NCBI GenBank assembly: GCA_021806945.1
Contig: JAKAPQ010000003.1
Coordinates: 1-44,506, forward strand
DNA length: 44,506 nt
Source of the DNA: a bacterium
GTDB lineage: Bacteria > Vulcanimicrobiota > Vulcanimicrobiia > Vulcanimicrobiales > Vulcanimicrobiaceae
Direction of reading: 5' to 3'
Shown here: positions 9,274-15,863 of the stretch, piece after piece
Layout of the letters: each line of letters starts with the position of its first letter
Numbering within the stretch: the stretch's first letter is position 1
Translations under genes and position numbers: made by a program
Notes under the pieces: generated by a model
The model's database searches: none
Seen by the model: the letters and a program-made list of their open reading frames with translations, nothing else
What the model was told of the DNA's origin: nothing

Positions 9274-9621
9274 TTGACGAAAGCCGATCTAATCGAATCC
9301 GTTGCCGCCGAATCCGAACTATCCAAGCGCCAGGCGGGCGAGATCGTGGACCTTGTCCTGGACGAAATAAAGACGGCCCTCCAGAAAGGCGAGCGCGTTG
9401 CCCTGACTCCCTTTGGCAGTTTTGTCGTCCGTCAGCGCAAGGCACGCGAAGGCCGTAACCCCAAAACGGGCGCGAAGATCAAGATCGCCGCTCGCAAAGT
9501 TCCGGCATTCGTGGCCGGCAAGGGGCTGAAAGAGGCAGTCGGCGGCGTCCGTAAGAGCGCCGGCGCGAAGAAGGCGGCCGCGAAGAAGACCCCTGCTAAA
9601 AAGGGCGGGCGCAAGCGCTGA
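9274..9621 (+). CDS. hup: HU-family DNA-binding protein with basic tail
   Basis: A nucleoid protein that bends DNA as a dimer. The HU core covers residues 1-90 (TKADLIESVAAESELSK, then TPFGSFVVRQRKAREGRNPKTG, the signature beta-arm). A Lys/Ala-rich tail of about 25 residues with PAKK/AAKK repeats follows, like the histone H1-type tails of some actinobacterial and deep-branching HU proteins. The start is TTG 9274, set by a perfect AAGGAG at 9261-9266 and by the family N-terminus MTKADLI. Confidence 0.93.
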   Translation: MTKADLIESVAAESELSKRQAGEIVDLVLDEIKTALQKGERVALTPFGSFVVRQRKAREGRNPKTGAKIKIAARKVPAFVAGKGLKEAVGGVRKSAGAKKAAAKKTPAKKGGRKR

Positions 9622-10355
9622 GCGTCGGTCCGCTCAGACCGGACGAGTTACCGCAAGCTGTTGAAATATTTCAGCTTGCGTTTGCGGAAGAACACGCCTC
9701 GCGCTTTCGCGGGCGTGCTCTTCCTGCCGCCTTTGTCGACGTATGGCGGTTCTTGCTCAACGTCGAGCCGCAGGGATTTCTTGCAGCGCGCGAAGACGGG
9801 CGCCTTCTCGGGTACGCGATCTTCGTGCGGAGCCTAAGAGCGATCCAGCGCAAGGCCGTGCTCTCCGGGGCGGCGTTGCGCTGGGCGGCTCGGGCGCTCG
9901 GGGGCGCATTCGATCTGCGGCTGCGTTCGATGTGGCGCATCGTGCGAAATAAGGTGCTATTCCTTACGAGCGAACGCCGGTACCGCAGCATCGGCGACGC
10001 TCAGCTGCTGAACGTCGCGGTCCATCCGCAGGCGCAGGGGCGCGGCGTGGCTACGGCGCTCGTAAGCGAGGGGTTACGCATGCTGCGGACCCTGGGCGTG
10101 CCCGAGGTCCGGCTGGAGGTACGGCCGTGGAACGCTGCGGCGCTGGCGGTCTACGCGCGTACGGGCTGGCGCGAGGTAGGCCGGACGCGCGACCTCGAAG
10201 GGGAGTGGGTCGTCATGGTCGCCAATCCGGCGGGCTCGCTTCGCGGCGGAGTCTCCGGCGAGGGTAAAACGTCGGGCTGTAGCGCAGCTTGGTTAGCGCG
10301 CTTGACTGGGGGTCAAGAGGTCGCAGGTTCGAATCCTGTCAGCCCGAAATCGTGA
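9618..10355 (+). CDS. GNAT N-acetyltransferase, probable CTG start, reads through tRNA-Pro
   Basis: A GNAT-fold acetyltransferase; the acetyl-CoA loop appears as AVHPQAQGRGVATAL, followed by EVRPWNAAALAVYARTGW. The first canonical start is TTG 9753, yet the same frame upstream encodes a convincing GNAT beginning (GPLRPDELPQAVEIFQLAF then EEHASRFRG). The frame is closed by TAA at 9597-9599. Between that stop and 9753 there is no ATG, GTG or TTG; a CTG at 9618 overlaps the HU stop (CTGA) and follows AAAAAGGG, so I place the start there. At the 3' end no stop occurs before the tRNA gene, and the last 28 codons, from about 10272 to TGA 10353-10355, lie in tRNA-Pro and just after it. The substrate is unknown. 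Confidence 0.7.
   Translation: MSVGPLRPDELPQAVEIFQLAFAEEHASRFRGRALPAAFVDVWRFLLNVEPQGFLAAREDGRLLGYAIFVRSLRAIQRKAVLSGAALRWAARALGGAFDLRLRSMWRIVRNKVLFLTSERRYRSIGDAQLLNVAVHPQAQGRGVATALVSEGLRMLRTLGVPEVRLEVRPWNAAALAVYARTGWREVGRTRDLEGEWVVMVANPAGSLRGGVSGEGKTSGCSAAWLARLTGGQEVAGSNPVSPKS
10273..10347 (+). tRNA. tRNA-Pro (anticodon GGG)
   Basis: A full cloverleaf can be drawn. The acceptor stem is CGGGCTG/CAGCCCG with discriminator A10347. The D arm is GCGC-AGCTTGGTTA-GCGC. The anticodon stem is CTTGA/TCAAG with loop CTGGGGG, giving anticodon GGG, which reads CCC. The T arm is GCAGG-TTCGAAT-CCTGT. The C1-G72 pair is typical of bacterial tRNA-Pro. CCA is not encoded. It lies inside the frame of the upstream GNAT gene and borders an integrase remnant. 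Confidence 0.96.
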
Positions 10356-10358
10356 AAC

Positions 10359-10394
10359 GGCCCGTCAAATCTAGCGTTTGGCGGGCCCGGTTTT
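10359..10394 (+). terminator. Rho-independent terminator after tRNA-Pro
   Basis: An 11-bp stem, GGCCCGTCAAA (10359-10369) with TTTGGCGGGCC (10377-10387) including one G-T pair, has a 7-nt loop. CGG and TTTT (10391-10394) follow. It lies 12 nt after the tRNA, so it would end the HU-GNAT-tRNA transcript. The 3' arm overlaps the end of the minus-strand integrase remnant. Confidence 0.75.
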
Positions 10395-10637
10395 CTTCCC
10401 AAGGGGCTTCAATTCGCGCCGGGCGGCAACCTTGGCTGCGGGCTCTTGCATCGATGGAAGGACGTGGGAATAGAGATCGAGCGTGATGCCGATCGAGGCG
10501 TGACCGAGCCGTTCGCTGACGATCTTCGGATGCACGTTCGCGGCAAGCATCAGCGTGGCGGCATACGAACGATATGTTCCACGAACGACGGTCTTTGGTG
10601 CTGGTCGGCTGCCGTTTTGGTCGCGAAATCGCCGCAT
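10371..10637 (-). pseudogene. Tyrosine recombinase (integrase) C-terminal remnant
   Basis: The minus-strand frame ends with a clear phage-type integrase C-terminus, HPKIVSERLGHASIGITLDLY followed by SHVLP, including the SER-LGH box and the nucleophile Tyr. Only about 70 residues are recognisable. The preceding LRHT box is degraded to YRSY before AATLMLAANV, and nothing recognisable lies upstream. The N-terminal and core domains are missing, so it is inactive. Its position next to the tRNA-Pro 3' end is the classic arrangement for an island integrated into that tRNA. Confidence 0.8.
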
Positions 10638-10643
10638 CGAGAT

Positions 10644-10654
10644 GGGGGGGGGGG
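10644..10654. repeat. Homopolymer tract of 11 G
   Basis: Eleven consecutive G lie between the integrase remnant and the nucleotidyltransferase stop. It is the longest mononucleotide run I see in the window. It may be a slippage or assembly-error site, or the scar of the deletion that truncated the integrase. Confidence 0.95.
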
Positions 10655-10657
10655 TGC

Positions 10658-11389
10658 TCAGCGACCGCTGTCTCCGCGGTCAATCGCACGGGCCTTACGG
10701 CGGCGTATATCTACGGCTAATTCACTTGCATATGGGTCCCCTGCTCCGATCATCTGAAGCAGAATCCCTTCGGAGATCTCGCGAACGCGCGGGTCCTGTG
10801 CTTCGGTAGCTGCGAATGCGACAATTTCGGGCGTAGCGAAGCGGTCCAGCAAACGCCTTGCTTCCTCGAACGGGCAATGCTTGAGTTGTTCTTGGTACGA
10901 CGCTACAACCTTGCTTTCCAAGTACCGCGTGTCAGCCTCGTCGTGGGGACGCCCGGTATTGATTTTTGTGAGGATTATATCGATCTCGTCGGGCACTCGG
11001 GTCCCGTCTCTTAAAGGTCTTGCGCGTTGCCAGACCTGATTGAAGTCGCCGGCTTCGAAGTTCCTCGGCATACGAAAGACGTCGATGGGGCGATTCGCGC
11101 CGAGGAGTCGCACGAAATGGTCTTCGGCCACGACACGTTCGATCTCGGCTGGTTTGATTGCAGCGAATATGCCGCCTTCCCCAACGACGTGCGCTGCGGT
11201 CAAGCCTTCGAACTCGAGCACTCGTCGGAGAGCCGTTGCCCACGCGTGAGTGTCGTGGAGAGGATCGACCCAAACGTCGACGTCTTGAGTGGCGCGTGGG
11301 AGGCCGTGTGCGATTACGGCAATACCGCCAAGAACCAAGACGCGGTTTTGTTTGGCGAGTCGTTTGATGATCTCGTGGGCGCTTTTCAT
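10658..11389 (-). CDS. MNT/AbiEii-like nucleotidyltransferase (DUF6036-like)
   Basis: A 243-aa putative nucleotidyltransferase. The N-terminal signature LVLGGIAVIAHGLPRATQDVD then VWVDP matches the GG...T-x-D-x-D core of polymerase-beta-type nucleotidyltransferases used in MNT/HEPN and AbiE-like toxin-antitoxin or defence modules. A possible third acidic residue lies in IDVFRMP or DEIDIILTK. The middle LTKINTGRPHDEADTRYLESKV resembles the 'KL..gR.kD..Dl' segment of this group. The ATG at 11389 is chosen because it overlaps the stop of the upstream small gene (ATGA). Enzymatic activity and toxin or antitoxin role are unproven. It lies in the accessory island. Confidence 0.72.
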   Translation of the reverse strand: MKSAHEIIKRLAKQNRVLVLGGIAVIAHGLPRATQDVDVWVDPLHDTHAWATALRRVLEFEGLTAAHVVGEGGIFAAIKPAEIERVVAEDHFVRLLGANRPIDVFRMPRNFEAGDFNQVWQRARPLRDGTRVPDEIDIILTKINTGRPHDEADTRYLESKVVASYQEQLKHCPFEEARRLLDRFATPEIVAFAATEAQDPRVREISEGILLQMIGAGDPYASELAVDIRRRKARAIDRGDSGR

Positions 11390-11547
11390 TTCAAATGCCA
11401 TTCCCTCATCAGCGCTTCGATTTGATCGGAAATGGCAATCGCAGCTTCGACGGAATCTGGTTCTGGCGCCCAAGGTTCGCTGTTATCTTTGAGCGGCGAC
11501 GGGCGTTCGAGTTTGGAATCGCGCATTCGAGCGAGCGCCATCGACAT
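11386..11547 (-). CDS. Small protein coupled to the nucleotidyltransferase (possible partner/antitoxin)
   Basis: A 53-aa protein from ATG 11547 (second ATG at 11541) ending ISDQIEALMREWHLK. It is charged and has no membrane segment. Its stop overlaps the nucleotidyltransferase ATG, so the two are translationally coupled. Size and pairing fit a TA-like operon, but I do not recognise the family, and no HEPN motif (R-x4-6-H) is visible. Confidence 0.5.
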   Translation of the reverse strand: MSMALARMRDSKLERPSPLKDNSEPWAPEPDSVEAAIAISDQIEALMREWHLK

Positions 11548-11679
11548 GGATCGACGTCGCTTTTGGTCGCGGACTGAGGGGCGGTACTGTGTCAACCTAC
11601 CTACCTGTGCCGGCACTTTGCGGCGGAACAATGGCGCGTTGCAGCGGTGGTGATTGTTTCTGATGGTTTGTGCGGCAAT

Positions 11680-11910
11680 CTATTTGAGAAAGAAGATCGC
11701 GAGCATAATCGTCAGCGACGAGCCCAAGATGAGATAGAGCAGGCGGTCGGTCTTCCGATCTGCGGATTCTTGGAAGGAACGGAGATCTGCGCCAAAGGCA
11801 TCTCGGAGGTTGAGTGGGTTGGCGTCGATAGCGCCGAGTCGCTTGTCGAGGCTTTCATAGCGGGTCTCAAATTGCGTGAGGCGTGGCTCCCAAGATTGAG
11901 CGGTCATCAT
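11680..11910 (-). CDS. Small tail-anchored coiled-coil protein (XhlA-like)
   Basis: A 76-aa protein. Residues 8-50 are heptad-like and charged (FETRYESLDKRL). The C-terminus is one membrane segment (DRLLYLILGSSLTIMLAIFF). This layout is that of haemolysin XhlA/holin-associated small proteins. ATGs at 11910 and 11907 both fit. TATACT lies on the minus strand only a few bases before the ATG, so the mRNA may be leaderless. It could be a phage-derived lysis accessory or a standalone membrane protein. Confidence 0.6.
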   Translation of the reverse strand: MMTAQSWEPRLTQFETRYESLDKRLGAIDANPLNLRDAFGADLRSFQESADRKTDRLLYLILGSSLTIMLAIFFLK

Positions 11911-12106
11911 CGTTAGTATACCACGGCGGGAGAGGTGCTGTGCGCCAGGCAGACGACGTGGTCAGGCAGGGGAGTGCGAGTATTCTCGGGTATTTCTTAC
12001 CGGCCAGCCCTGCCGGCTACCAGACGGGGCAGAAGTAGCGAGTCGGGATGGTGGCGTAGGTATAATGCACTAAGCCCGCATTCGCCAGATGACTTCGCAA
12101 AGACTT
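11911..12106. other. Intergenic stretch in island
   Basis: About 200 bp between the XhlA-like gene and the transposase promoter. A second TATAAT lies at 12061-12066, but it has no convincing -35 partner and no gene of its own. I see no coding signal. Confidence 0.5.
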
Positions 12107-12135
12107 TTGCGTCGTCGCGGTGATTTCGCTATAAT
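12107..12135 (+). promoter_or_regulatory. Predicted sigma-70 promoter of the IS remnant
   Basis: TTGCGT (12107-12112), a 17-bp spacer and a perfect TATAAT (12130-12135), 34 bp ahead of the transposase ATG at 12170. This is the most consensus-like -10 in the island. Confidence 0.6.
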
Positions 12136-12169
12136 GACAGTATGTTTTGCATGATCGATCAGGGCTTAC

Positions 12170-12580
12170 ATGACGAACCCGGTGGGTGAAGCGCAAAACG
12201 GGACGCTTCGCGTAGAGTTTGACCGCCGTGTGACGTTGCAGTTCCGCGGCTCAGTTGTAACATCCGATGCGGGTCTGCTCGCCTATCGCGAACTCGATGA
12301 GGCGCTCGGTCTGAGCGCAGCGGCGGGCGATGCACTCGCCGATGCACGCACCGGCAGGAACGGTCGCCATGCGCTCGTCGGCGTGTTGCGCCAAGCAGTG
12401 TTCGGCCGCCTCGCGGGATAGGAGGATGTGAACGACGCTGAGCGCCTACGTCACGATCCAGCGATGCGCTGGATCGTCGGCGGTAACGCGGCTAAGGGCC
12501 GCGCAGCATCGCCGAGCCAGATGGGCCGGTTCGAAACGCAATGGCTCGCAGCACCTGAAAATCTCCGCAAGGGGCCGTAA
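12170..12580 (+). pseudogene. IS1380-family transposase, N-terminal remnant with nonsense codon
   Basis: The first 83 codons read as an IS1380-type transposase N-terminus (VTSDAGLLAYRELDEALGL, then DARTGRNGRHALVG and LRQAVFGRLAG). The next codon is TAG (12419-12421) where the family usually has GYEDVNDAERLR. The same frame then continues as EDVNDAERLRHDPAMRW and GRAASPSQMGRFETQWLA before ending at TAA 12578-12580. So there is a nonsense mutation plus loss of the catalytic DDE core. It is not functional. Confidence 0.85.
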
Positions 12581-12608
12581 CGCTTTTGTAACGGTCACGT
12601 GATATACT
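12577..12608 (+). promoter_or_regulatory. Direct repeat GTAACG-N5-GTAACG upstream of a TATACT box
   Basis: GTAACG at 12577-12582 and 12588-12593 are 11 bp apart, followed by CACGTG (12596-12601) and TATACT (12603-12608). The TATACT lies 60 bp before the GTG of the exported protein at 12669. No good -35 is present; an 11-bp direct repeat in the -35 region is the geometry used by OmpR/PhoB-type activators. Confidence 0.35.
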
Positions 12609-12668
12609 CGTACCGTGCCTAGGCGGCGCTTGGGGTCCCTTGGGGGATTGAGGCTAAGGGGGAATGAC

Positions 12669-13364
12669 GTGACGAGATACATTACGTCGTTTATTCTAGT
12701 GGGTGTGGCATTGCTGAATGTGACAGCGAGCGCACGCGGCGGGCCGGGTACCTTGTCTTCCGCAACGTTGGTCTCAGTGCAAGAATGGGTTGGACCGTAT
12801 TCGTTCACGTACACGGAGCAGGGCAGGAGTTCAGACGGGCGAGTCTTCCACCGGGAAACCGAGATCGCTAGCGGAGAGGCTACCTTTACGATGTACGAGC
12901 CAGGTGGGTATAGAGGAACCGCTCGGGCCTTCGCATCGTACAACGACTCCTCCGCCGGGGGGTGCGATCCCGGTCCCGATCCCACGATCACGAGGTGGGC
13001 TCGTGGAACAGGAACGCCGGCTACGGATTTGGATATCAGCCGCCACTCTTACAATTGGGATGTCCGCGCGTTCAAAGCCGGAGCAGGCGGCAGCGGCACT
13101 TGTGGAAAGCCCAAGAGCCACCGCTATATTGACATATATCCTGGGATCCCTGAGGGCGTCCGTATCCCGCTTCCGTCAACTCTCGTACTGTGCGGCACGC
13201 TGGACGTAGGGAAAAAGTACCGCTTCGGAGGCTTCGCCCATATGACCGGCTCTTGGGCTTTCTACCCCCAAGGACGGCTGCCTAAAGGACAGGTGTTGCG
13301 TCATCTACCTAAGGGATGCGCGCATATCGGGCAAAGCGAAGCGAAGAGATATATCAACTGGTAA
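12669..13364 (+). CDS. Exported protein of unknown function
   Basis: A 231-aa protein with an N-terminal signal peptide (ITSFILVGVALLNVTASARG, cleavage likely after ASA). I do not recognise the mature part. It is rich in Gly, Ser and Tyr, has about four Cys that could form disulfides, and reads as beta-rich. The GTG at 12669 is chosen because AAGGGGG lies just upstream and the signal peptide starts there; GTG 12615 would place a basic extension before it. It is followed by another exported protein in the same direction. Confidence 0.6.
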   Translation: MTRYITSFILVGVALLNVTASARGGPGTLSSATLVSVQEWVGPYSFTYTEQGRSSDGRVFHRETEIASGEATFTMYEPGGYRGTARAFASYNDSSAGGCDPGPDPTITRWARGTGTPATDLDISRHSYNWDVRAFKAGAGGSGTCGKPKSHRYIDIYPGIPEGVRIPLPSTLVLCGTLDVGKKYRFGGFAHMTGSWAFYPQGRLPKGQVLRHLPKGCAHIGQSEAKRYINW

Positions 13365-13441
13365 GACAATATGGAAGGGCGGTTCGCGACCGACGAGGCG
13401 CGCAGATCGAATCAATACGGCTTATGACAACGGAGGAGAAG

Positions 13442-14104
13442 ATGACGCATTCCTATCGGTACGTTGCGGCAATCATCGCGACAATCGGGACATTGTTGCT
13501 GGGAACGATGCTCGCGGTTTCTGCGGCGCCTGCGACGAGCCAGTTTGGCCGGAATCTTGTGGTGAACGGCGGTGCGGAGGCAGATGTCGGCGCGTCAAGC
13601 GACACACAAATCGTAAAGCCATCCGGCTGGACGACGACGGGCCAGTTCACCGCGGTGCAGTACGGAATTCCCGGCGGCTTCCCCGATCGGAACTCTCCCG
13701 GACCTAGGCACCGCGGCAAGAATGACTTCGAGGGCGGCAACGCGGCGAGATCGACCGCGACCCAGACGATCTCCCTTCACCCGTCGCTCGCCGCGATCAA
13801 GACCGGAACCGTTCGCTACACGTTTTCCGCCTGGCTCGGCAGTTGGTCGAACCAAGACGACAACGCGACAGCGACGGTCACCTTCCGCGATGCATCCGGC
13901 GCGTCCGTCGGGAGCGCGATGCTCGGTCCCGTCACACCTGCGCAGCGCCGCGATGTCACCGGACTCTGGTATCGGTCGAGATCGGGACGCGTCCCGAAAA
14001 CCGCAACGCGGGCAATCGTGACAATCGTGTTCACGCGCTACGAAGGAACCTATAACGATGGCTCGGCGGACAACATCTCGCTCGTGCTTACAGCGCCAAA
14101 ATAA
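13442..14104 (+). CDS. Exported protein, probable carbohydrate-binding-like beta-sandwich
   Basis: A 220-aa protein from ATG 13442 with a strong GGAGGAG ribosome-binding site. The signal peptide is IIATIGTLLLGTMLAVSAAP. The mature start NLVVNGGAEAD followed by PSGWTTTGQFTAVQYG is the common opening of jelly-roll 'NLVxNGGFE' domains (CBM/DUF642/PEP-CTERM-associated). It ends SADNISLVLTAPK, also typical of that fold. Ligand unknown. It has no sorting tail, so it is presumably secreted or periplasmic. Confidence 0.65.
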   Translation: MTHSYRYVAAIIATIGTLLLGTMLAVSAAPATSQFGRNLVVNGGAEADVGASSDTQIVKPSGWTTTGQFTAVQYGIPGGFPDRNSPGPRHRGKNDFEGGNAARSTATQTISLHPSLAAIKTGTVRYTFSAWLGSWSNQDDNATATVTFRDASGASVGSAMLGPVTPAQRRDVTGLWYRSRSGRVPKTATRAIVTIVFTRYEGTYNDGSADNISLVLTAPK

Positions 14105-14154
14105 GCGAACGCCGGGCTAAAGCCGGTTGATACCTGTTCAAGGGAGGTTGAACA

Positions 14155-15135
14155 ATGATCCAGTTGCGTCTTGTTTTCATTTCAGTGCTGGTACTTGGCC
14201 TAGCTGCTTGCTCCGGAAGCACGGGCGCACTCTACAATCCGCCGGGCGGCAATCCACCGAGCGGCGGAGGGTCGTACATCTTAGTGCCGAATTACGGGTC
14301 CCCTGAAGGCATCAACGAATGGAATACCACGGCAAACGGCAACGTCGCGCCGCAGTATCAGATCACGGGCGCTTCCACGACGATCGTCAGCCCCTCTGCC
14401 GTCACTACCGACGCCTCTGGTAATCTCTACGTAGCAGACTTCAACGCGAACGCGATCGATGTCTTCGCCGCGGGCAAATACGGCAACGTCGCGCCGGAGC
14501 GCACGATCGTGGGCGCCGCTACCGGCATCAACGGACCGGAGGGCATCGGCGTCGACAGCGCAGGCGAGATCTTCGTAAGCAATCGGAATGGTAACTCCAT
14601 CACAGTCTATGCCGCAGGTGCGAGCGGCAATGCGCCGCCGATCCGCACGTTGACCGGAGGCTCGACCACGCTCAATTCCCCGCAGCAGCTCGTCGTCGAC
14701 TCTGCGGGAGACATCACTGTGGCCGACGGCAGTCCGGGCAGCATTCTCTACTTCGCCGCCGGAGCGAACGGCGGAGCGGCTCCGACCTGGGCGATTTCAG
14801 GCGCGAGCACGAACATCAGTGACGCTGTCGGAGTGGCCATCGACGGCTCGGGCAACGTCTACGAGGAGAATCTCGCCTCATCGGGCGACATCAATGTTTT
14901 CGATGCTGGATCGCATGGAAACGTCGCTCCGAATCGCACGATCACCTCGAGTGCGATTACGTTTGCCGAGGGTATCGCCGTCGATTCCTCCGGGAACATC
15001 TACGAATCGGATTGTGGCGCAACCGGCGCAATCAACGTCTTCGCTTCGACTGCCTACGGCGCGAGCACGCCGATTCGCACGATTTCCGGCAGCAACGCAC
15101 AATTGCGGTGCGCGTTGAAGCCGTGGATATTCTAG
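14155..15135 (+). CDS. Lipoprotein with NHL-like beta-propeller repeats
   Basis: A 326-aa protein with a lipoprotein signal (LGLAAC lipobox, Cys19) and a Gly/Pro linker. About five repeats of 45-48 residues follow, of the form GN-x-AP-x-RTI-x-G...AVDSSGNIYV...NVFAAG, as in NHL/SBBP beta-propellers. A sixth repeat starts (STPIRTISGSNAQL) and then ends abruptly in RCALKPWIF. Another frame just beyond reads VEAVDI, weakly like the expected AVD, so the 3' end may be frameshifted or deleted. It is probably an exposed binding protein of unknown ligand. AGGGAGG precedes the ATG. Confidence 0.75.
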   Translation: MIQLRLVFISVLVLGLAACSGSTGALYNPPGGNPPSGGGSYILVPNYGSPEGINEWNTTANGNVAPQYQITGASTTIVSPSAVTTDASGNLYVADFNANAIDVFAAGKYGNVAPERTIVGAATGINGPEGIGVDSAGEIFVSNRNGNSITVYAAGASGNAPPIRTLTGGSTTLNSPQQLVVDSAGDITVADGSPGSILYFAAGANGGAAPTWAISGASTNISDAVGVAIDGSGNVYEENLASSGDINVFDAGSHGNVAPNRTITSSAITFAEGIAVDSSGNIYESDCGATGAINVFASTAYGASTPIRTISGSNAQLRCALKPWIF

Positions 15136-15263
15136 AGCGGAAGATTCGGCGCATAGTTACCGGCACGGTTTGTACGACGGAATCGCCGCGCGTGTTGCGC
15201 GCGCTGACTTTGATCGAATAGGTGCGATTGCGCAAGAAGAAAGGGCAGACGCGGAACGGTGAT
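15136..15263. other. Intergenic stretch
   Basis: No gene is recognisable here. The sequence may be the degraded 3' end of the preceding propeller gene. Confidence 0.4.
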
Positions 15264-15510
15264 TTAAATTGCATAGATCTTGCATCCCCAGGGCTGCGTG
15301 ATCATTCGATCGCGAATACTGATACAGTTTGGTTTTGCTATGCCGAGTTCTGCGAGGACGTCGATGCCATCAGGGTCGCATAACGGGAGACTTACCCCGA
15401 ACTCATTGGGCGAATTTCAGCGATCGCCGTCACGCTTGGCGTAATTCGTATCGAGGGGGTCTATCCAGGTCGGGTCGCAGACGCGGTAATAGGTGCCGCC
15501 CGCTGGATCC
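15264..15510 (-). pseudogene. RES-domain toxin remnant
   Basis: On the minus strand GTYYRVCDPTWIDPLDTNYA then KRDGDR matches the N-terminus of RES-domain toxins (YRV...W.DPLD...A.RFGGRWNPPG). The codon expected to be Trp in the GRWN motif is TGA (15417-15419). The frame then continues NSPNEFG and ends IRDRMITQPWGCKIYAI, with the middle of the domain missing. A nonsense codon plus an internal deletion make it inactive. Intact RES toxins degrade NAD+. It lies just downstream of its decayed Xre-type antitoxin. Confidence 0.65.
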
Positions 15511-15516
15511 TCTTCA

Positions 15517-15863
15517 TTATTGCGGTGTATACGAGAAGAGCCGTTTGAGGTAGGCGTAAACCGGCTTGACGCCGCACTCGGCGATGATGTCGAGGACAGC
15601 CTTCTTAAGCCCTTGCTAGGCGTACGCACGATTTGAGGGACGCGGGCGTGGATAAACTTGCGCAGAAACACCTCTGCCAGTTCACGGACGCGATCGACGT
15701 CCGCAGCGGACGTGACGGGAATCCCACGTTCGCGCCACTGCGCCACCGCAGGACGGCTGACGTGGAAGAGTGCCGCAAACTCTTCGGTGCTTAGACCAAA
15801 GGCCGAACGAATCTGATCGATTGTTTCGGTCCCTAGGCGAGGGGGGAAGGCAGCGGCAGGCAT
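15517..15863 (-). pseudogene. Xre/MbcA/ParS-type antitoxin, frameshifted
   Basis: From ATG 15863 the frame encodes a helix-turn-helix (IRSAFGLSTEEFAALFHVSR then PAVAQWRERG) and a second helical part, ending in-frame at PQIVRTPSKGL. A one-base deletion around 15602-15607 (TTAAGAAG where TTAAAGAAG is expected) shifts the frame. The +1 frame then continues sensibly as KAVLDIIAECGVKPVYAYLK and RLFSYTPQ to TAA at 15517. Length 347 nt = 115 codons + 2. This is the antitoxin of the RES toxin remnant downstream. A sequencing error is the alternative. Confidence 0.7.

Noticed and set aside
10272-10355. Peptide GCSAAWLARLTGGQEVAG encoded across the tRNA gene
   Set aside because: This is the well-known spurious translation of tRNA-Pro genes, not a conserved protein domain.
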